A program made the position numbers and the translations under genes. Of a DNA stretch of 64,000 bases, positions 58,358-64,000 are shown piece by piece. Position 1 is the first letter of the stretch. Every line of letters starts with the position of its first letter. The notes beneath the pieces are model-generated. The model searched no databases and had not been told where the DNA came from. It worked only from the letters and a program-made list of their open reading frames with translations. Source of the DNA: Stenotrophomonas sp046736075 (lineage in GTDB: Bacteria > Pseudomonadota > Gammaproteobacteria > Xanthomonadales > Xanthomonadaceae); contig NZ_CP177163.1 in NCBI RefSeq assembly GCF_046736075.1, positions 2,976,001-3,040,000 on the forward strand, written 5' to 3'.

Positions 58358-58366
58358 TGTGGATAA
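58358..58366 (-). promoter_or_regulatory. Perfect DnaA box upstream of mraZ
   Basis: TGTGGATAA on the plus strand is TTATCCACA on the minus strand, an exact consensus DnaA box. It lies about 70 bases upstream of the putative mraZ -35. Only one perfect box was noticed here. Confidence 0.5.
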
Positions 58367-58436
58367 GCCTTGAACAAGTCTCTAAACATTGCTGCAAGCC
58401 CTTGATGTTCCAAGCGATTTCGGGCTCGCAAAGTTG

Positions 58437-58464
58437 TTGACAACCTAATCGGCACTGCTAAGGT
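58437..58464 (+). promoter_or_regulatory. Probable mraZ (dcw cluster) promoter
   Basis: A consensus TTGACA -35 (58437-58442) is followed after 16 bases by TAAGGT with an upstream TG (extended -10). Transcription would start just before or in the first MraZ repeats. Confidence 0.6.
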
Positions 58465-58507
58465 GGGCAACAGAGGGAAAACCGGGTTTTTTGTGGTTTT
58501 TCGTGGT
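58464..58507 (+). promoter_or_regulatory. MraZ-box repeats
   Basis: Five G-triplet or G-doublet repeats occur about every ten bases: TGGG (58464), AGGG (58474), CGGG (58483), TGGT (58494), TGGT (58504). MraZ binds tandem TGGG-type repeats with this spacing upstream of its own gene. The later repeats are weak matches. Confidence 0.6.
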
Positions 58508-58545
58508 TCAATGTTTCACCGGGCAAAGGAAAAGGTGCAGGCGTC

Positions 58546-58992
58546 GTGTTCCAGGGCGAGACGGCCATCACAGTCGATGACAAAGGACGCATGGCGGTTC
58601 CCACCGCTTATCGCGACCTGGTCGCGCGCGCCAGCAACAACCGTCTCGTGCTCACCTACAACCCGTTCGAGTCCGGCTGCCTTTGGCTCTATGCCGAATC
58701 GGAGTGGGAGCGGGTGCGGGACGATGTCATGTCCAAGCCCAACACACAGCGTGTCGTGCGTCTGCTGCAACAGAAGCTGGTCGGTTCGGCCGCGCATCTG
58801 GAGCTGGACGGCAACGGTCGCATCAGTATTCCCGCCAGCCACCGTGGTGCCGTTGGCATTGAAAAGAAGGCGGTTCTGCTCGGCATGGGCGACAAATTTG
58901 AATTGTGGAGCGAGCAGGCACATCGCGCGTTGATCCAGCAGACATTGTCTGACGAGGATCTCGGCGATGGGTTGCTCGACCTGAAGTTGTGA
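58546..58992 (+). CDS. mraZ: Transcriptional regulator MraZ
   Basis: The product has 148 residues from a GTG (MFQGETAITVDDKGRMAVPTAYRD). It has two SpoVT-AbrB/MraZ half-domains, each with the D-x-x-x-R motif: DDKGRMAVP and DGNGRISIP. MraZ forms a ring and represses the dcw operon through tandem repeats, here seen 40-80 bases upstream. The first gene of the division cluster, it overlaps rsmH by GTGA. AAGGTG ten bases ahead can serve as ribosome site. Confidence 0.96.
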   Translation: MFQGETAITVDDKGRMAVPTAYRDLVARASNNRLVLTYNPFESGCLWLYAESEWERVRDDVMSKPNTQRVVRLLQQKLVGSAAHLELDGNGRISIPASHRGAVGIEKKAVLLGMGDKFELWSEQAHRALIQQTLSDEDLGDGLLDLKL

Positions 58993-59975
58993 GCCGGGGT
59001 GCCCGGGTGCGCGGAGGCGCGCAGGCCGGTCACCTTCCGGTGTCGCAGTCGCCGGCGGGCCATCTGCCGGTGCTGTACACGCAGGTCCTGGACGGCCTGG
59101 CGGTGATCGAAAACGGACGGTATCTCGATGGCACGTTCGGTCGTGGCGGTCATGCCCGCGGCGTGCTCGAGCAACTCGGTCCTGGAGGCCGGCTGCTGGT
59201 CATGGACAAGGATCCCGAAGCGATTGCGGTGGCCGAGCGCGATTTCGCGCCGGACCCGCGCGTGTCGATCTTCCGTGGCAGCTTCGCCGACCTGCTGCAG
59301 TGGGACGCCACCGCCGACGGCCTGGACGGGGTGCTGTTCGACCTGGGCGTGTCGTCGCCGCAGCTGGATGTCGCCGAGCGCGGTTTCAGCTTCGGCAAGG
59401 ACGGCCCGCTGGACATGCGCATGGACCCGGACAGTGGCGAGAGCGCGGCGCAGTGGCTCAATCGCGTCGAAGAGCGTGAGCTCATGGACGTGCTGTGGAC
59501 CTACGGCGAGGAGCGCCAGGGGCGCCGCATCGCCCGTGCGATCATCGCGCGCCGCGACAGGCAGCCGTTCGCCCGCACCGCCGAGCTCGCCGAGCTGATT
59601 GCGTCGGTGATGCCGCGTGGCAAAGACAAGATCCACCCGGCCACGCGCAGCTTCCAGGCCATCCGCATCCACATCAACCGCGAACTGGCCGACCTTGAAG
59701 CCGGCCTGGACGCGGCGATGGCGCGGCTCAAGCCCGGCGGCCGGCTGGCGGTGATCAGCTTCCACTCGCTGGAAGACCGCATCGTCAAGCAGTTCATGAA
59801 CCGCCACGCCAAGGCCCCGCCGACCAATCGCCGGCTGCCGGAACTGGCGGCGTTCGTGCCGACGCTGGATCTGATCGGTGGCGCCATCAAGGCCGACGAC
59901 GACGAGCTGGCGGTCAACCCGCGCTCGCGCAGCGCCGTGCTGCGTGTCGCCGAAAAGCGTGCGGTGGCCGGATGA
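58989..59975 (+). CDS. rsmH: 16S rRNA (cytosine-1402-N4)-methyltransferase RsmH
   Basis: The product has 328 residues from a GTG overlapping the mraZ stop. A poorly conserved 25-residue N-terminus precedes HLPVLYTQVLDGLAVIENGRYLDGTFGRGGHARGVLEQL (SAM-binding motif I), VLFDLGVSSPQLDVAERGFSF, 'ARAIIARR', and VISFHSLEDRIVKQFM. It methylates N4 of C1402, the same nucleotide that RsmI modifies on the ribose. Both enzymes are encoded in this window. It is coupled to ftsL by ATGA. Confidence 0.97.
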   Translation: MSRGARVRGGAQAGHLPVSQSPAGHLPVLYTQVLDGLAVIENGRYLDGTFGRGGHARGVLEQLGPGGRLLVMDKDPEAIAVAERDFAPDPRVSIFRGSFADLLQWDATADGLDGVLFDLGVSSPQLDVAERGFSFGKDGPLDMRMDPDSGESAAQWLNRVEERELMDVLWTYGEERQGRRIARAIIARRDRQPFARTAELAELIASVMPRGKDKIHPATRSFQAIRIHINRELADLEAGLDAAMARLKPGGRLAVISFHSLEDRIVKQFMNRHAKAPPTNRRLPELAAFVPTLDLIGGAIKADDDELAVNPRSRSAVLRVAEKRAVAG

Positions 59976-60235
59976 GCCGCCTGCTGCTCATTGTGCTGCT
60001 GGCCTGCACGATCGCCTCGGCGATCGGCGTGGTGTTCATGCGCCACCGCCACCGCCAGACCTTCGTGGAACTGTCCAAGGTCGAGCGCGCACGCGATGAG
60101 CTCAATATCGAATTCGGCCGCCTGCAGCTGGAACAGGCCACGCTGGCCGAAGCGACCCGGGTCGATCGCGTCGCCCGCGAACGCCTGGGCATGAAGTTCC
60201 CCGAGGCCGCCGACGTCGTGGTGGTGCGCCCATGA
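59972..60235 (+). CDS. ftsL: Cell division protein FtsL
   Basis: The product has 87 residues: a short cytosolic start, one membrane helix (LLLIVLLACTIASAIGVVFM) and a periplasmic leucine-zipper-like coiled coil (FVELSKVERARDELNIEFGRLQLEQATLAEATRVDRVARERLGM) ending in the FtsL-type MKFPEAADVVVVRP. FtsL forms a complex with FtsB and FtsQ that activates FtsWI at the septum. It overlaps rsmH and ftsI by four bases each. Confidence 0.93.
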   Translation: MSRLLLIVLLACTIASAIGVVFMRHRHRQTFVELSKVERARDELNIEFGRLQLEQATLAEATRVDRVARERLGMKFPEAADVVVVRP

Positions 60236-62076
60236 GCAAGTCCGGCCGCAACCGTGCCCGCAACAGCTTCAACCTGCGCCAGCGCCTGAAGTGGGTCGGT
60301 CTGGCGCTGGGGCTGTGCTCGGTGTCGCTGGTTGGCCGCGCCGCGTACGTGCAGATCATCAACAGCGAGTTCTACCAGCGCCAGGGCGAAGCCCGCTACC
60401 TGCGCGAGCTGCCGATCAACACCTCGCGCGGCATGATCACCGACCGCAACGGCGAGCCGGTGGCGGTGTCCACCCCGGTCGCCTCGATCTGGGTCAATCC
60501 GCAGGAACTGCTGCGCGAACCTGAGCGCATCCCGGAGCTGGCCACCGCGCTCGGCATGCCGCTGGACGAGCTCAATGCCCGCCTGGCGCAGAAGGCCGAC
60601 AAGGAATTCATGTACCTGCGCCGCCGGATCAATCCGGACGACGCAGAAAAGGTGGTGGCGCTGAAGATTCCCGGCGTCGCCTCGCAGCGCGAATTCCGCC
60701 GCTTCTACCCGCAGGGCGAGGCGATGGCGCACGTGCTGGGCTTCACCAACATCGACGACCGTGGCCAGGAAGGGCTGGAGCTGGCCTTCGATGAGTGGCT
60801 GCGTGGCAAGCCCGGCGCCAAGCGGGTGATCCGCAACCGCAAGGGCGATACCGTCGAAAGCGACCTGCTGCGCCCGGCCGAACCCGGCAAGGACCTCACC
60901 CTCAGCATCGACCGCCGCATCCAGTTCCTGGCGTTCAAGGAGCTGCGTAACGCGCTGATCGCCAACAAGGCCGCCGGCGGTTCGATGGTGATCATGGATG
61001 TGGCCACCGGCGAAGTGCTGGCGATGGTCAACCTGCCGACCTACAACCCCAACTCGGTCGGCGGTGCGGCGCCGGATACCCGCCGCAACCGCGCGGTCAC
61101 CGATCTGGTCGAGCCCGGCTCGACCATGAAGCCGTTGACCATCGCCTCGGCGCTGCAGTCCGGCGTGGTCACCAAGGACACCATCGTGGACACCAACCCC
61201 GGCTACATGGCCGTGGGCCGGTTCACCATCAAGGACGTGCCGCGCAACAACGGCGTGCTCAACGTCACCGGCGTGATCACCCGCAGTTCGAACATCGGCG
61301 CGGCCAAGATCGCGGCCAAGATGCCGGACCAGGTGTTCTACGACCACGTCCACAGCTTCGGCTATGGCGTGTCCCCGCACAGCGGCTTCCCCGGCGAATC
61401 GGCCGGTGTGCTGAAGCGGCCGGGTCGCTGGGACGGCGCCACCAAGACCACCATGTCCTACGGCTACGGCCTGAATGTCACGCCGCTGCAGATCGCCACT
61501 GCCTACTCGGCGCTGGGCAACGGCGGCAAGCTGATCGCGCCGACCTTCGTGAAAGGCCAGCGCAACGAAGGCAAGCAGATCATCGACGAGAACATCGCCA
61601 AGGAAGTGGTGGCGATGATGGAAACCGTGGTCACCCAGGGCGGCGCCAAGCAGGCGGCGGTGCTGGGCTACCACGTGGCCGGCAAGACCGGTACCGCACG
61701 CAAGGCCGGTCCGGGCGGATACGAGCGCGGGCACTACAACGCGCTGTTTGCCGGCGTGGTGCCGGCCAGCAACCCGCGTTTCGCCACGGTGATCGTGATC
61801 AACGACCCGCAGGCAGGCAAGTACTACGGCGGCCTGGTGTCGGCGCCGGTGTTCCACAACGTCATGGAAGGCGCCCTGCGCCTGATGGACGTTCCGCCGG
61901 ACGATATCGAGTCCTGGCTGGCCGCCCAGCAGTCCGGAAAGATGGGGCACTCCGCCTCGATCCTGCCGGCACCGCCGGCCGAGGTGGTGCTGCCGGCCGA
62001 TGCCGCCGCCGAATTCGATGCCGCGCTGCCCAGCGCGCACGCCACGACGCCGCCCGCGCAGGGAGGCACGCAATGA
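60232..62076 (+). CDS. ftsI: Septal peptidoglycan transpeptidase FtsI (PBP3)
   Basis: The product has 614 residues. It has an N-terminal membrane helix (LKWVGLALGLCSVSLVGRAAYV), a pedestal domain with RGMITDRNGEPVAVSTPVASIW and ending 'RNRKGDTVES', then the transpeptidase domain with STMK (297-300, nucleophile Ser297), SSN in RSSNIGAAK and KTG in VAGKTGTARK. It crosslinks septal peptidoglycan with FtsW, and is the target of aztreonam-type beta-lactams in relatives. The C-terminal 45 residues are Ala/Pro-rich. It is coupled by ATGA overlaps to ftsL and murE. Confidence 0.97.
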   Translation: MSKSGRNRARNSFNLRQRLKWVGLALGLCSVSLVGRAAYVQIINSEFYQRQGEARYLRELPINTSRGMITDRNGEPVAVSTPVASIWVNPQELLREPERIPELATALGMPLDELNARLAQKADKEFMYLRRRINPDDAEKVVALKIPGVASQREFRRFYPQGEAMAHVLGFTNIDDRGQEGLELAFDEWLRGKPGAKRVIRNRKGDTVESDLLRPAEPGKDLTLSIDRRIQFLAFKELRNALIANKAAGGSMVIMDVATGEVLAMVNLPTYNPNSVGGAAPDTRRNRAVTDLVEPGSTMKPLTIASALQSGVVTKDTIVDTNPGYMAVGRFTIKDVPRNNGVLNVTGVITRSSNIGAAKIAAKMPDQVFYDHVHSFGYGVSPHSGFPGESAGVLKRPGRWDGATKTTMSYGYGLNVTPLQIATAYSALGNGGKLIAPTFVKGQRNEGKQIIDENIAKEVVAMMETVVTQGGAKQAAVLGYHVAGKTGTARKAGPGGYERGHYNALFAGVVPASNPRFATVIVINDPQAGKYYGGLVSAPVFHNVMEGALRLMDVPPDDIESWLAAQQSGKMGHSASILPAPPAEVVLPADAAAEFDAALPSAHATTPPAQGGTQ

Positions 62077-63557
62077 GCCAGACGATGTTGCTTTCGCAGT
62101 TGATTCCCGACGTGGCGCTGCCCCACGACCCGACCATCACCGGACTGGTGCTGGACAGCCGGGCGGTGCGGCCGGGCAATGCCTTCGTGGCGATCGCCGG
62201 CTTCGGCGCGCACGGGCTGGGCTTTGTCGATCAGGCACGCGCTGCCGGCGCGGGCGCGATCCTGTTCGATCCGCCGGCGCCTGCCGAACTGCCGGCACCG
62301 GCCGATGCGATCGCCGTACCTGGCCTGCGCACGCGCATGGGCGCGATGGCCGACCAGTTCCACGGCCATCCCTCGCGCGCAATGACGATGGTCGGGGTGA
62401 CCGGCACCAACGGCAAAACCTCCACCGTGCAGCTGCTGGCCCAGGCCTGGCACCTGCTTGGCACCCGCAGTGGAAGTATCGGCACGTTGGGGGTCGGACT
62501 TTATGGTGATGTGGTGCCAACCGGCTTCACCACCCCGCTGGTGCTGCAGATGCACGCCGTGCTGGCGCAGCTTCGCGATGGCGGTGCGCAGGCGGTGGCG
62601 ATGGAGGTCAGCTCGCACGCGCTCGACCAGGGGCGCGTGGACGCGGTCCATTACGACGTGGCGGTGTTCACCAACCTCACCCGCGACCATCTCGACTACC
62701 ACGGTGACATGGCCCAGTACGGCGCGGCCAAGGCCCGGCTGTTCCACCGCGCCGGCCTGAAGGCCGCCGTGGTCAACCTCGATGATGCGTTCGGCGGCGA
62801 ACTGCTGCGCACCCTCGATGCCGGCGTGCAGCCGGTCGGGGTCAGCTCGCGCGGCGCGCAGCAGGCCACGGTGCGTGCCGACTCGCTGAAGCTCGACGGT
62901 CGCGGCATCGCCTTCGACCTGGAGGTCGGTGGCGAACGCCATCCGGTGCAGTCGCCGCTGCTCGGCCGTTTCAACGTGGACAACCTGCTGGCCGTGGCCG
63001 GCACGCTGCTGGCGCTGGGCCACGCCCCGGCGGCAATCGCTGCGCTCCTGTCGCAGCTGCAGCCGATCGCCGGCCGCATGAACCGCCTTGGCGGCGCCAA
63101 TGGCCAGCCCACCGTGGTGATCGACTACGCCCACACCCCCGACGCGCTCGAACAGGCGCTGACCAGCCTGGAGGGCCATCTGGCCGGGCGGCTGGTGTGC
63201 GTGTTCGGCTGTGGCGGCGAGCGCGACACCGGCAAGCGGCCGCAGATGGCTGCCATCGCCGAACAGCATGCCGACGTGGTGATCGTCACCGATGACAACC
63301 CGCGCGGCGAAGACGGCGATGTGATCGTCGCCGATATCGTCGCCGGGCTGCGCGCGCCTGACGCCGCGATCGTGCAGCGCGACCGTGCCGCCGCCATCGC
63401 CCAGGCGATCGGGCTGGCCGGCGCGGGCGACATCGTGCTGGTCGCCGGCAAGGGGCACGAGCCCTACCAGGAGATCGCCGGCGTGCAGTACCCGTTCAAC
63501 GATACCGATGTGGCTGCACGCGTCCTGGCGGCATCGCATGGGGAGGCAGCACAATGA
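62073..63557 (+). CDS. murE: UDP-MurNAc-L-Ala-D-Glu:meso-diaminopimelate ligase MurE
   Basis: The product has 494 residues. The ATP site is GVTGTNGKTSTVQLLAQA, followed by the central domain with MEVSSHALDQGRVD and FTNLTRDHLDYHGDM and the C-terminal domain with VIDYAHTPDALEQAL, CVFGCGGERDTGKRPQM and VTDDNPRGED. The DNPR sequence indicates meso-diaminopimelate as the added residue. It is the third amino-acid addition step in peptidoglycan precursor synthesis, in the cytoplasm. It is coupled to ftsI and murF by ATGA overlaps. Confidence 0.97.
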   Translation: MSQTMLLSQLIPDVALPHDPTITGLVLDSRAVRPGNAFVAIAGFGAHGLGFVDQARAAGAGAILFDPPAPAELPAPADAIAVPGLRTRMGAMADQFHGHPSRAMTMVGVTGTNGKTSTVQLLAQAWHLLGTRSGSIGTLGVGLYGDVVPTGFTTPLVLQMHAVLAQLRDGGAQAVAMEVSSHALDQGRVDAVHYDVAVFTNLTRDHLDYHGDMAQYGAAKARLFHRAGLKAAVVNLDDAFGGELLRTLDAGVQPVGVSSRGAQQATVRADSLKLDGRGIAFDLEVGGERHPVQSPLLGRFNVDNLLAVAGTLLALGHAPAAIAALLSQLQPIAGRMNRLGGANGQPTVVIDYAHTPDALEQALTSLEGHLAGRLVCVFGCGGERDTGKRPQMAAIAEQHADVVIVTDDNPRGEDGDVIVADIVAGLRAPDAAIVQRDRAAAIAQAIGLAGAGDIVLVAGKGHEPYQEIAGVQYPFNDTDVAARVLAASHGEAAQ

Positions 63558-64000
63558 AGCGCACGCCCCTGTCGCTGATTGCCCACTGGGCCGGTGGCGA
63601 GATCCACGGCGAAGACACCGCGATCGACGCCATCAGCAACGACACCCGCACCCTGGCCCCGGGCAGCCTGTACGTGGCCCTGCGCGGCGAGCGCTTCGAC
63701 GGCCACGACTTCGCCGCCGATGCGGTCGCGCGCGGGGCGTCGGCGATGCTGGTCGAACGCCTGCTCGATGTCGCTCTGCCGCAGATCGTGGTCGCCGACA
63801 GCCAGCACGCGCTGGGCCGGATCGCCGCGGGCATGCAGCGCGACCGTCATGCCGAGGTGTTCGCCATCACCGGCAGCAACGGCAAGACAAGCGTCAAGAC
63901 GCTGCTGCTGGCGATCCTGCAGCAGGTTGCGCGCGAGGAAGCGCGCGTGGTGTATGCCAACCCGGGCAACCTCAACAACGAAATCGGCCTGCCGCTGGCG
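63554..64000 (+). CDS. murF: UDP-MurNAc-tripeptide:D-Ala-D-Ala ligase MurF (3' truncated)
   Basis: Only the first 149 residues are in the window. They carry the N-terminal MurF domain (LSLIAHWAGGEIHGEDTAIDAISNDTRTLAPGSLYVALRGERFDGHDF) and the ATP-binding AITGSNGKTSVKTLLLAIL, then YANPGNLNNEIGLPLA, all standard for MurF. It adds D-Ala-D-Ala to the UDP-MurNAc tripeptide. It overlaps the murE stop by ATGA. The cluster continues beyond the window, presumably with mraY and murD. Confidence 0.95.
   Translation, partial: MKRTPLSLIAHWAGGEIHGEDTAIDAISNDTRTLAPGSLYVALRGERFDGHDFAADAVARGASAMLVERLLDVALPQIVVADSQHALGRIAAGMQRDRHAEVFAITGSNGKTSVKTLLLAILQQVAREEARVVYANPGNLNNEIGLPLA

Overview
The window looks like chromosome from a Stenotrophomonas-type member of the Xanthomonadaceae (Gammaproteobacteria). 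The evidence is very high GC, a type II secretion operon in the Xanthomonas xps order (H-I-J-K-L-M-N-D), an Ax21-like outer-membrane protein, GTAG-headed stem-loop repeats like the SMAG elements of S. maltophilia, and Clp (CRP-like) operators. This assignment comes from gene order and motifs, not from a database search. No tRNA, insertion sequence, prophage or CRISPR array is visible.

Layout. 1-7232: distal part of a type II secretion operon (gspH, truncated by the window edge, to the secretin gspD). 7298-8994: two overlapping family-2-like glycosyltransferases. 9106-10281: pncB. 10304-10424: a palindrome-rich regulatory region with two Clp/CRP-type operators. 10454-26159: a tightly packed 11-gene exopolysaccharide operon. 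26173-28549: convergent DUF4434-like lipoprotein and purine permease. 28922-33750: ettA, an RcnB-like protein, glyA and two duplicated small membrane proteins. 33845-40670: nrdR, ribD, an Ax21-like porin on the other strand, then an FMN riboswitch leading ribE-ribBA-ribH-nusB-thiL. 40688-51719: four tandem autotransporter genes with near-identical beta-barrels and different passengers. 51983-56906: FAD-linked oxidase, YdjM-like protein, yraN, lpoA and divergent rsmI. 57056-57408: RNase P RNA. 57457-58221: NRDE protein. 58546-64000: start of the division and cell-wall cluster (mraZ-rsmH-ftsL-ftsI-murE-murF, the last cut by the window end).

The most interesting part is 10454-26159. It combines WecB (makes UDP-ManNAc), a BcsB-like periplasmic protein, an NfrB-like synthase with a C-terminal MshEN-type c-di-GMP-binding domain, and an NfrA-like TPR/outer-membrane barrel. 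These are the parts of the c-di-GMP-dependent ManNAc-polymer pathway known from E. coli as the phage N4 receptor route. Directly attached is a decoration module mixing alginate-type acetylation parts (two AlgX/AlgJ-like proteins, an AlgI-like MBOAT, AlgF) with teichoic-acid D-alanylation parts (DltC-like carrier, DltA-like ligase) and a final acyl-CoA-dehydrogenase-like flavoprotein. The inferred product is a secreted ManNAc-containing polymer carrying an ester group delivered through a carrier protein. The nature of that group cannot be read from sequence. The two Clp-type operators upstream would add transcriptional c-di-GMP control to the allosteric control of the synthase.

The riboflavin, cell-division and secretion regions are ordinary housekeeping. 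Points of detail there are a RibBA whose GTP cyclohydrolase II-like domain has lost its zinc cysteines, a ribD outside the riboswitch operon, a minisatellite plus SMAG-like repeats between ribBA and ribH, and a perfect DnaA box plus MraZ-box repeats upstream of mraZ.
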